Below, one piece after another: positions 57,067 to 64,000 of a stretch of 64,000 nt of DNA. Below the pieces are notes generated by a model that saw nothing but the letters and a program-made list of their open reading frames with translations, was not told where the DNA came from and searched no databases. A program made the position numbers and the translations under genes. Numbering within the stretch: position 1 is the first letter of the stretch; each line of letters opens with the position of its first letter. Source of the DNA: Rhodopseudomonas sp. P2A-2r (lineage in GTDB: Bacteria; Pseudomonadota; Alphaproteobacteria; Rhizobiales; Xanthobacteraceae); NCBI RefSeq assembly GCF_026015985.1, contig NZ_CP110389.1, forward strand, positions 124,001 through 188,000, read 5' to 3'.

Positions 57067-58044
57067 TCAATTTGCAGTTGCCGGCCGCCAGAGCGCGAGC
57101 ATGCCGTCGAGGCTGAGGTGCGCAACCGCCTGATCGAGGCCGCCCTGTTCGACCTGCCGCGCCACGGCGCCGAGACCGACCGCGTCCAGGGCAATGGAGG
57201 CCGCCGCGCGCAGGAACGTCAGGTCGCCGAATTTCGGCGCCAGCTTGAAATCACGCACCGGCAGGCCGCTCTTGACCTTCTTCTCGGAAACCAGCCATTC
57301 GACCGCGGTTTTTTCGTCGCCCAGCTGATCGATCAGCTTGAGATTGACGGCCTGCCGTCCGGTGAACACCCGCCCATCGGCGACCTTGTCGAGCAGCGCA
57401 TCGTCCATGCCGCGCCGGGTCTGCACCAGGCCGCGAAACCAGGCGTAGGAATCCTTGACCAGCGATTCCAGCGCGGCGCGCGCTTCCGGGCTGGTGGGCT
57501 CGAAGCCGTTGGGCGCGGCCTTCAGCGGCGACGATTTCACTTCCTCGACTTTGACGCCGACGGTCTTCATCAGCTCGCCGAAATTCGGAAACTGGAACAG
57601 CACGCCGATCGAGCCGACCAGCGAGCTCTGCTGCGCCACGATATGGTCGGATGCGATGGCGGCGATATAGCCGCCGGACGCGGCGAGGCCCTCGACCACC
57701 ACCACCATCGGCTTCTTCGCCTTCAGGCGCGTCAGCGCGTCGTAGAGCTGCTCGGAGCCGGCGGTGGTGCCGCCCGGCGAATTGATATGGACCACGACCG
57801 CCGCAGCGCCGGACTTCTCCAGCCGCTCCAGCGCCTCGATACGATCGTTGTCGCTGCGGATCAGGCCTTCGATATGGATCCTCGCGATCGAGCCGGAGGC
57901 TGTCAGCGCGGTGCCTGAGCGGTTGACGATGAGTCCGGCACCGACCACGGCGACGATCGCCACCAGCACCGCGCTGACGCGCCAGAACGTCAGCTTGCGC
58001 CGCATCCGGCGGCGGTCGACGATCACATCGGAATCAAGCGACAT
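57067..58044 (-). CDS. sppA: Signal peptide peptidase SppA, S49 family
   Basis: SppA degrades leftover signal peptides in the inner membrane. The 325-aa protein has one membrane helix near residues 20-42 (WRVSAVLVAIVAVVGAGLIV), the short bacterial S49 core with HINSPGGTTAGSEQLYDAL near 95, the nucleophile Ser in EGLAASGGYIAAIASDHIVA near 133 and the lysine base in the C-terminal part (region VKDSYAWFRGLVQTRRGM then GRVFTGRQAV). It lies between rpsA and ihfB, as in related genomes. Confidence 0.95.
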   Translation of the reverse strand: MSLDSDVIVDRRRMRRKLTFWRVSAVLVAIVAVVGAGLIVNRSGTALTASGSIARIHIEGLIRSDNDRIEALERLEKSGAAAVVVHINSPGGTTAGSEQLYDALTRLKAKKPMVVVVEGLAASGGYIAAIASDHIVAQQSSLVGSIGVLFQFPNFGELMKTVGVKVEEVKSSPLKAAPNGFEPTSPEARAALESLVKDSYAWFRGLVQTRRGMDDALLDKVADGRVFTGRQAVNLKLIDQLGDEKTAVEWLVSEKKVKSGLPVRDFKLAPKFGDLTFLRAAASIALDAVGLGAVARQVEQGGLDQAVAHLSLDGMLALWRPATAN

Positions 58045-58170
58045 CTTGGATCTCCGGGAAGCATTCGCAGGCGGGCCCTTATGGTCCGCACAGCGTTGAT
58101 TTGCGGTGTCTGGATTACATCAATTGCGACGCAATATGTAGAAAACAAGGTCAAAACAAAGGCCGCAACG

Positions 58171-58199
58171 AAAAGGGCCCCGGTTTGCACCGGGGCCCT
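58171..58199 (-). terminator. Intrinsic terminator of rpsA
   Basis: AGGGCCCCGGT (58174-58184) and ACCGGGGCCCT (58189-58199) form a perfect 11-bp stem with a 4-nt loop. In the minus direction it is followed by TTTT (58171-58174). It lies 24 bp after the rpsA stop. Confidence 0.9.
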
Positions 58200-58222
58200 G
58201 ATGTTTGAAGCCGAGGCTTCGC

Positions 58223-59923
58223 TTACTTGTCGGTACGCTGCTTGAGCGCGGTGCCGAGAATGTCGCCAAGCGTCGCACCCGAGTTCGAAGACCCGTACTG
58301 CTCGATGGCTTCCTTCTCTTCCGCGACTTCCAGAGCCTTGATCGAGACCTGGACCTTGCGGGCCTTCTTGTCGAACTGGATCACCCGCGCATCGACCTTT
58401 TCGCCGACGGCGAAACGCTCTGCGCGCTGATCGGTGCGCTCACGCGCCAGTTCCGAACGCTTGATGAAGGTCGTGAAGTCGGTATCGACGATCTGCACGT
58501 CGATGCCGGATTCCTTGACTTCGAGCACGACGCAGGTGACGACGGCGCCCTTCTTGACGTCGCCCGGCTCGGCGAAGGGATCGCCTTCGAGCTGCTTGAC
58601 GCCGAGCGAGATGCGCTCCTTCTCGACATCCACATCGAGGACGATGGCCTTGACCATGTCGCCCTTCTTGAAGTTGTCGATGACCTGCTCACCCGGCTGC
58701 TTCCAGTCGAGGTCGGAGAGATGGACCATGCCGTCCACTTCGCCGTCGAGGCCGAGGAACAGACCAAACTCGGTCTTGTTCTTGACTTCGCCTTCGACAG
58801 TGGCGCCGACCGGATACTTCTCGACGAACACTTCCCAAGGATTGCGCATGGTCTGCTTGAGACCGAGCGAAATGCGGCGCTTGACGGAATCGACTTCGAG
58901 AACCTGCACTTCGACTTCCTGCGAGGTCGAAACGATCTTGCCGGGGTGCATGTTCTTCTTGGTCCAGGACATTTCCGAGACGTGGATCAGGCCTTCGATG
59001 CCCGGCTCCAGTTCGACGAATGCGCCGTAGTCCGTGATGTTGGTGACGCGACCGGTGAAGCGCGCGTTCAGCGGGTACTTCGCCTCGATGCCCTGCCACG
59101 GATCGTCCAGCAACTGCTTCATGCCGAGCGAGATACGGTGGGTCTCGTGGTTGATCTTGATGATCTTGACCTTGACGGTCTGACCGATGGTCAGCACTTC
59201 GGTCGGGTGGTTGACGCGACGCCATGCGATGTCGGTGACATGCAGCAGGCCGTCGATGCCGCCGAGATCCACGAACGCACCGTAATCGGTGATGTTCTTG
59301 ACGACGCCGTCAATAACCTGACCCTCTTCGAGGTTCTGGACCAGTTCCTGACGCTGCTCGGCGCGGGTTTCTTCCAGCACGGTGCGGCGCGACACGACGA
59401 TGTTGCCGCGGCGGCGATCCATCTTGAGGATCTGGAACGGCTGCGAGTTGTTCATCAGCGGAGCGACGTCGCGGATCGGGCGGATATCAACCTGCGAGCG
59501 CGGCAGGAAGGCCACTGCGCCGTCCAGATCGACGGTGAAGCCACCCTTGACCTGATTGAAGATGACGCCGTGAACCTTCTCGTTGTTGTTGAAGGCCTTC
59601 TCGAGCTTGCCCCAGCTCTCTTCGCGACGCGCCTTGTCGCGCGACAGCACGGCTTCGCCGAGCGCATTTTCGATCCGGTCGAGAAACACTTCGACCTCGT
59701 CGCCAACCTTGAGTTCGTTTTCGCGGCCGGGCACGGCGAATTCACGCAGCGCCACGCGGCCTTCCGTCTTCAGGCCGACGTCAATGACGGCCATGTCCTT
59801 TTCGATCGCGACGACAATGCCCTTGATGACGGAGCTTTCCTGCAGGTTGCCACCTGCGAAGGACTCGTCGAGCATCGCGGCGAAATCGTCGCGTGAAGGA
59901 TTGTAAGTATCGGTCGAAGCCAT
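58223..59923 (-). CDS. rpsA: 30S ribosomal protein S1
   Basis: S1 binds mRNA at the ribosome and helps initiation. ATG 59923 has GGAGA 6 bp upstream and gives 566 aa with six S1 (OB-fold) repeats. Each repeat shows the GxVxxIxxxGxFVxL pattern, for example GVVKNITDYGAFVDLGGIDG and RVTNITDYGAFVELEPGIEG. RISLGMKQL and RISLGVKQL end the repeats. The sequence is less GC-biased at third codon positions than its neighbours, as expected for a highly expressed gene. Terminator directly after. Confidence 0.98.
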   Translation of the reverse strand: MASTDTYNPSRDDFAAMLDESFAGGNLQESSVIKGIVVAIEKDMAVIDVGLKTEGRVALREFAVPGRENELKVGDEVEVFLDRIENALGEAVLSRDKARREESWGKLEKAFNNNEKVHGVIFNQVKGGFTVDLDGAVAFLPRSQVDIRPIRDVAPLMNNSQPFQILKMDRRRGNIVVSRRTVLEETRAEQRQELVQNLEEGQVIDGVVKNITDYGAFVDLGGIDGLLHVTDIAWRRVNHPTEVLTIGQTVKVKIIKINHETHRISLGMKQLLDDPWQGIEAKYPLNARFTGRVTNITDYGAFVELEPGIEGLIHVSEMSWTKKNMHPGKIVSTSQEVEVQVLEVDSVKRRISLGLKQTMRNPWEVFVEKYPVGATVEGEVKNKTEFGLFLGLDGEVDGMVHLSDLDWKQPGEQVIDNFKKGDMVKAIVLDVDVEKERISLGVKQLEGDPFAEPGDVKKGAVVTCVVLEVKESGIDVQIVDTDFTTFIKRSELARERTDQRAERFAVGEKVDARVIQFDKKARKVQVSIKALEVAEEKEAIEQYGSSNSGATLGDILGTALKQRTDK

Positions 59924-60174
59924 TTGTTCTCCAGGTGCGGGTATTGCCGGCAGTCGGGTGAATGGGCGCCTCAAACGCGTAGTGTCGGGGGTCCGCAACC
60001 CCTAACGACCGCCCTGCGGAAAATCACAGGAACGGGCCGGCAGCATGACTGCACGATTGAGACGTTGATCATCCGGTGCCAAGGCAGTCGGTCGAAACCG
60101 ACGTTCAAGACCAGGAGCGGGCTTTCCTCCAATGACGGCAGCGGTTTCGTCTGACTTCGTCCAAATGAACTAGC

Positions 60175-60813
60175 TCAAACCCGCTGCCGGCCCGCTCGGA
60201 CGGCCTCGACAATGTCGATGGCGGCCCGGACGCCGCCTTCTATATCCAAATTGGAGTTATCCAGCAAGTATGCATCTGCGGCGGGCTTCAACGGCGCCGT
60301 GGCGCGGTTCTGGTCGCGTGCGTCGCGCCGCAGGATATCCTCCAGAATGGCCGCCTCGTCGGCCGCCTCGCCGCGTGCTTTCGCTTCCAGGGTGCGGCGA
60401 TGGGCCCGCACCGCCGGGTCGGCGACCACAAAAATCTTCACGTCGGCGTTCGGGCAGATCACGGTTCCGATGTCGCGGCCGTCCAGCACGGCACCCGGCG
60501 GATCCTCGGCGAAACGGCGCTGGAAGTTCAGCAGCACCTGGCGGACCTGCGGGATCGCCGAAACCACCGAGGCGGCGTCGGCCACCGACTGCGCCCGGAG
60601 CGCCGGATCGCCGAAATTCCCGGGGTCGAGCTCCAGAGCGGCCGAAACCGCCAGCATTTCGTCACGAAGGTCGGCGCCGGCGTCCAGCATCGCCTTGGCC
60701 ACGGCGCGATAGATCACGCCGGTATCGAGATGACGGTAGCCGTAATGTCTGGCGAGCCGCTTGCCCAGCGTGCCTTTTCCGGAAGCGGCCGGTCCGTCGA
60801 TGGCGATGATCAT
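60175..60813 (-). CDS. cmk: Cytidylate kinase
   Basis: Cmk phosphorylates CMP and dCMP. The 212-aa protein has the P-loop [18 protein letters not shown] at residues 5-22, [35 protein letters not shown] near 125 and a C-terminal [19 protein letters not shown]. Normally cmk is directly downstream of aroA. Here the two are separated by about 1 kb carrying a broken two-gene module whose last stop is 1 nt before the cmk start. The 251-bp gap to rpsA (59924-60174) holds no gene. Confidence 0.97.
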   Translation of the reverse strand: MIIAIDGPAASGKGTLGKRLARHYGYRHLDTGVIYRAVAKAMLDAGADLRDEMLAVSAALELDPGNFGDPALRAQSVADAASVVSAIPQVRQVLLNFQRRFAEDPPGAVLDGRDIGTVICPNADVKIFVVADPAVRAHRRTLEAKARGEAADEAAILEDILRRDARDQNRATAPLKPAADAYLLDNSNLDIEGGVRAAIDIVEAVRAGRQRV

Positions 60814-60814
60814 G

Positions 60815-61229
60815 TCAGGCAGAAACCTTAAACGGCGAGGGGGAGCGGGCGCGGCGCAGCGGGCGCTCCTCGGTGAAGATGTTGCGCGAGGCGAATTCCG
60901 CCGGGCTGGCGAAGGTCAGATATTCGCGCATGGCGTCATCGGCGAAGGGCGAGACATGCCATGCCCGATCGAGATAACGGTCGCTTGCATAAGCCCACAG
61001 CGGAACATTTGGAAGCCGATGTTGATGGGCCAGATATTCGGCGACGGCCCCGAATAGCCCTTGCAGGCGCGGATCGCTTAGTGCGGCGGGCTCATCGTTC
61101 AGCATCGCCGCACGCTGCGGCCGGCGTTCCGGCCAGATAGAACGCATCGAGAAATTCGGGCAGGGCCTTTGCAAGCGGCTCGCCCGAGGCAATCCGCTCA
61201 GCCGCCTGTGCGAGGGTATTGGGGCGCAT
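60815..61229 (-). pseudogene. Partner gene of the DUF6036 module, frameshifted
   Basis: From ATG 61229 the translation MRPNTLAQAAERIASGEPLA, KALPEFLDAFYLAGTPAA is read until about 61120. There the frame must change to continue AAMLNDEPAALSDPRLQGLF, GAVAEYLAHQHRLPNVPLWA, YLDRAWHVSPFADD and [19 protein letters not shown], to a stop 1 nt before cmk. The two parts together match a small helical family of about 130 aa that I know from genomes encoding DUF6036-like nucleotidyltransferases beside it; its function is not established. The shift needs one extra or two missing bases, not a simple homopolymer loss. Confidence 0.6.
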
Positions 61230-61809
61230 CGATCACCAAGCCTCCGGCAAAAAGCCTCTTTAGCACAAAGCGTTGCTTGTCGGCATCGGCGGCACTTTTC
61301 GGGAAAAACTCCGCCAGGATCTCGATGGCCTGTTCGATCTCGGTGATGCCGAGAACCCGCAGCAGGTGGGCCACATCGGACATGTCCTGCTCGCCTTTGG
61401 AAAAATCCGAAATACGGAGCGATTTCAACTTCATCGCCAGCATGTAGCGGGCGGTAGGAATCATAACGCACAGTCCGACGGCTTCACCGCCGCGGGGAAG
61501 GTGCCAAACGCCAGAAGATCGCGCTCCGTCCGTTCCAGTGCGCTGAGGTGAAACGTCACCGCATCGTTGAACCAATTCTCTGACCAATCATTTTCGCGCG
61601 CGATGCGGGCGACGACGTCCGACAGCCACTCCGGCCACTCCCCGCCGATGTCGGCCGACGTCTTCGGTGGCGAACCGGAAATTGCTCGCCAGCATCAGCG
61701 CCGAGCCGCCATAGACCGCGATCTGCAGCCTGGTGCCGGCTGCGACGGCCGCGCGGCCGATCTGGTCGAACGAGTCCAGCAGGGCGTCACGGTCGAAGCC
61801 GGTGGCCAT
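61198..61809 (-). pseudogene. DUF6036-like nucleotidyltransferase, at least two frameshifts
   Basis: ATG 61809 starts 4 bp after the aroA stop. Frame 1 reads MATGFDRDALLDSFDQIGRA, LQIAVYGGSALMLASNFRFATEDV, the GGSA nucleotidyltransferase loop and the start of the DxD motif. The frame then shifts at about 61655 to ADIGGEWPEWLSDVVARIAR, ENDWSENWFNDAVTFHLSAL and LLAFGTFP. It shifts again at the G-run 61494-61497 to RGGEAVGLCVMIPTARYMLA, MKLKSLRISDFSKGEQDMSD and FFPKSAADADKQRFVLKRLF. The second shift is a one-base homopolymer loss; the first is not obviously so. Total about 205 codons. The end overlaps the partner gene start. Confidence 0.68.
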
Positions 61810-61812
61810 GAT

Positions 61813-63174
61813 CTATGCGAACTCCGCGCCAAGCCCGCGCATCATCGGGATAAAGTCGGGAAAGCTCGTGGCGATGAAGGCGGTGTCGTCGATGGTCACC
61901 GGACGGTCTGCCGCCAGTCCCATCACCAGCGCCGACATGGCGATGCGGTGGTCCATATGGGTGGCGACCACCCCGCCGCCCGGCACATGGCCCCTACCCT
62001 CGACGATCAGGTCGTCGCCGGAGACCTCCACCTTGACGCCATTGCCCCGCAGCATCGCCGCTGTGGCCTCCAGCCGGTCGGATTCCTTGACCCGTAATTC
62101 CTTGAGGCCGCGCATGATGGTGGTGCCCTCGGCAAAGGCCGCGGCCACCGCCAGCACCAGATATTCGTCGATCATCGACGGCGCCCGCTCCGGCGGCACT
62201 TCGACCCCGCGCAAGGCGGAAGCGCGGATGCGGAACCGGGCCATCGGCTCGCCGGCATCGCCACGGACCTCGCTTTCCTCGATCGAGGCGCCCATTTCGC
62301 GCAAAGTGGTGAACAGTCCGGTGCGCAACGGATTGGTCATCACGTCGGTCAGCACGATGTCGGAGCCAGGCACGATCAATGCTGCGACGATCGGGAAGGC
62401 GGCGGACGACGGATCGGCCGGCACCACCACCTCTGCGCCGTGCAGCTCGGGCTGGCCGGTGAGCGCAATCCGGCGTCCGTGGGCACCGTCCTTTTCGGAG
62501 AGGATCTGCGCGCCAAAATGCTTCAGCATCAGCTCGGTATGGTCGCGGCTGGCCTCGGCCTCGATCACCGTGGTGATTCCCGGGGCCGACAGGCCGGCCA
62601 GCAGCACCGCCGACTTGATCTGCGCCGACGCCACCGGCGTGCGGTAGAGGATCGGCAGCGGGTCGCGCGCGCCCTGCAGGGTCAGCGGCAGGCGACCGCC
62701 CTCCTGGCTCGCAATCACCCGGGCGCCCATCAATTCCAGGGGATCGACGATGCGCCGCATCGGCCGGCTGCGCAGCGAGGCGTCGCCGTCAAAGGTCGCC
62801 TCGATCGGGCAGCCGGCGACGGCGCCCATCACCAGCCGGCAGCCGGTGCCGGAATTGCCGAAATCCAGCGGCGCCCGCGGCGCGGCGAAGCCGGCGACGC
62901 CGACACCGCGCACCGACCAGGCGAAATGTCCGGTGCGCTCCACCTGCGCACCGAGCGCCTGCATCGCCTTGGCGGTGTTGAGAACGTCCTCGCCCTCCAG
63001 CAGGCCGGAAATGCGGGTTTCGCCGACGGCCAGCGCGCCCAGAATCAAGGCACGGTGCGAGATCGACTTATCGCCGGGCACGCGCACGCGGCCCTCCAAA
63101 GCGGGGCTCTTACGCGCCGCGAGCGGGGTGGGCACAGTTGCGGGGCCGTCGGCGCGGGCGTCTGAATGGGTCAA
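61813..63174 (-). CDS. aroA: 3-phosphoshikimate 1-carboxyvinyltransferase (EPSP synthase)
   Basis: AroA joins PEP to shikimate-3-phosphate in the shikimate pathway. TTG 63174, with AAGGA upstream, gives 453 aa beginning [14 protein letters not shown]; a reading from 63219 is possible but has no clear ribosome site. Motifs: [20 protein letters not shown] near residue 25, [18 protein letters not shown] near 100 (the PEP-binding region), [19 protein letters not shown], and [20 protein letters not shown] near 365. The LFGNAGTAMR-type loop is in its class II form ([10 protein letters not shown]), the class often tolerant to glyphosate. Confidence 0.96.
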   Translation of the reverse strand: MTHSDARADGPATVPTPLAARKSPALEGRVRVPGDKSISHRALILGALAVGETRISGLLEGEDVLNTAKAMQALGAQVERTGHFAWSVRGVGVAGFAAPRAPLDFGNSGTGCRLVMGAVAGCPIEATFDGDASLRSRPMRRIVDPLELMGARVIASQEGGRLPLTLQGARDPLPILYRTPVASAQIKSAVLLAGLSAPGITTVIEAEASRDHTELMLKHFGAQILSEKDGAHGRRIALTGQPELHGAEVVVPADPSSAAFPIVAALIVPGSDIVLTDVMTNPLRTGLFTTLREMGASIEESEVRGDAGEPMARFRIRASALRGVEVPPERAPSMIDEYLVLAVAAAFAEGTTIMRGLKELRVKESDRLEATAAMLRGNGVKVEVSGDDLIVEGRGHVPGGGVVATHMDHRIAMSALVMGLAADRPVTIDDTAFIATSFPDFIPMMRGLGAEFA

Positions 63175-63310
63175 GATTGTGTTCCTTTGCGCGGCAGGCT
63201 CGTACCATAAGGGCGGCACCGCGTCACGCCACGCGCAGAGCGCTATTGACAGCAGCGTGGCAACTAGCCAAGTGAAGCACCGTTTTTCAAAAATTCCCTA
63301 GGATTCACAC

Positions 63311-63733
63311 GTGGCCAAATCCGATCTCGGAACCAAGCGCATTTGCCCCACGACGGGCAAAAAATTCTACGACCTCGGCAAAACCCCGGTGATTTCACCG
63401 TATACGGGTGAGGTGGTGCCGATTGCGCCGATTCCGCCGCCGCGGACCCGCGCCGACGCTGCGTCGCGCGCCGCTGCGGCCTCCGCCGCTGCGTCCGCTG
63501 CCGAAGCGCCGGAAGTCGCCGATGCTGAAGAGGAATTGGTGCCGCTCGAGGAAGCCGACGCCGAAGAAAATACCGGCAAGAAGGCCGCGGTACTGGAATC
63601 CGAAGACGATATCGATGTAGACGAGACCATCGACGACGACGACGATGATTCGACCTTCATTGCCGACGAGGAAGAAGGCGACGAAGACGTCACCGACATC
63701 ATTGGCGACGTTTCGGGTGACGAAGAGACTTGA
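63311..63733 (+). CDS. TIGR02300 / FYDLN-type acidic protein
   Basis: GTG 63311 (AGGA upstream) gives 140 aa. The conserved N-terminal 45 residues read AKSDLGTKRICPTTGKKFYD then LGKTPVISPYTGEVVPI, a small conserved module with a lone Cys. The rest is an alanine-rich stretch (RAAAASAAASAAEAPE) and a very acidic tail (DDIDVDETIDDDDDDS). The family is restricted to alphaproteobacteria and has no established function; the conserved FYDLN reads FYDLG here. It is divergent from aroA and followed by the tRNA gene. Confidence 0.88.
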   Translation: MAKSDLGTKRICPTTGKKFYDLGKTPVISPYTGEVVPIAPIPPPRTRADAASRAAAASAAASAAEAPEVADAEEELVPLEEADAEENTGKKAAVLESEDDIDVDETIDDDDDDSTFIADEEEGDEDVTDIIGDVSGDEET

Positions 63734-63797
63734 GATCAACCCGGATCTGTGATCTGGGTTCGCCGCGCGGGACTTTCCAGAAGCCCGCGCCGGTTAA

Positions 63798-63871
<74 letters not shown>

Positions 63872-63873
<2 letters not shown>

Positions 63874-63944
63874 TCCTTCGCTCGCTTCGCGAGCTTCGGC
63901 TCGGCAAGCCACGCCAGACTATCGGGCGAAGCGAGCGAAGGATG
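63872..63944. repeat. 19-bp perfect inverted repeat abutting the tRNA 3' end
   Basis: CATCCTTCGCTCGCTTCGC (63872-63890) and GCGAAGCGAGCGAAGGATG (63926-63944) are exact reverse complements; the left arm overlaps the last two bases of the tRNA. It probably acts as terminator or is a mobile palindrome. The last 56 bases of the window hold no gene. Confidence 0.8.
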
Positions 63945-64000
63945 TCACGCCGGAGCCCGAAGGGCGTAGGCGGACAGGAAATGTTCAGCTAAATTTTAGC

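Overview
The window is high-GC DNA from an alphaproteobacterium, most likely the Bradyrhizobium / Rhodopseudomonas / Tardiphaga / Afipia group (Nitrobacteraceae, formerly Bradyrhizobiaceae). The evidence is an Irr-type iron regulator of the length typical for this group (163 aa, heme motif GCPWHD), the aroA-cmk-rpsA-sppA-ihfB-lapA-trpF-trpB-trpA-accD-folC block, a DivL pseudokinase next to tsaE, and several families of palindromic intergenic repeats of the kind common in these genomes. It looks chromosomal. No phage, complete insertion sequence, CRISPR array or rRNA operon was seen.

Layout. 1-8.4 kb is accessory: the start of a secreted DUF1080 protein, a membrane-anchored AraC regulator followed by a frameshifted serine hydrolase, a LysR regulator divergent from a DUF1127-DUF1330 fusion, an MmgE/PrpD protein, a FUSC transporter, an unknown protein and a DUF2867 protein. 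8.4-12.1 kb holds fabI, fabB and fabA (unsaturated fatty acid synthesis), divergent from irr. 12.3-25 kb is mixed: an SH3 protein, a D-2-hydroxyacid dehydrogenase, moeB, a degenerate secreted protease-like protein, an orphan ParA, a DUF2252 protein bracketed by two paralogous 56-aa genes, a methyltransferase, a chemoreceptor and a CoA-transferase. 25-32 kb contains a cytochrome c remnant, corA, a TonB siderophore receptor with a PepSY membrane protein, an orphan VapB antitoxin between direct repeats, and a second, truncated corA copy.

32-50 kb is housekeeping: mutM divergent from ubiE-ubiB-coaBC-dut, then divL, tsaE/amgK, pilZ, murU, addB, addA and trxA. 50-64 kb reads mostly leftward: a metallophosphoesterase, folC, accD, trpA, trpB, trpF, lapA, ihfB, sppA, rpsA, cmk, a broken two-gene nucleotidyltransferase module, and aroA. 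A FYDLN-type acidic protein gene and tRNA-Ala(GGC) close the window.

The most interesting signals are: (i) a FitA-like ribbon-helix-helix DNA-binding domain fused to the N-terminus of the coenzyme A enzyme CoaBC, with a 37-bp palindrome just upstream whose core half-sites resemble the FitAB operator, suggesting a self-regulating CoA biosynthetic enzyme; (ii) a decayed DUF6036 nucleotidyltransferase plus partner module inserted between cmk and aroA; (iii) duplicated 56-aa genes flanking a DUF2252 gene; (iv) single-base losses at homopolymers that break at least four genes, including addA twice, which may be sequencing errors rather than biology.
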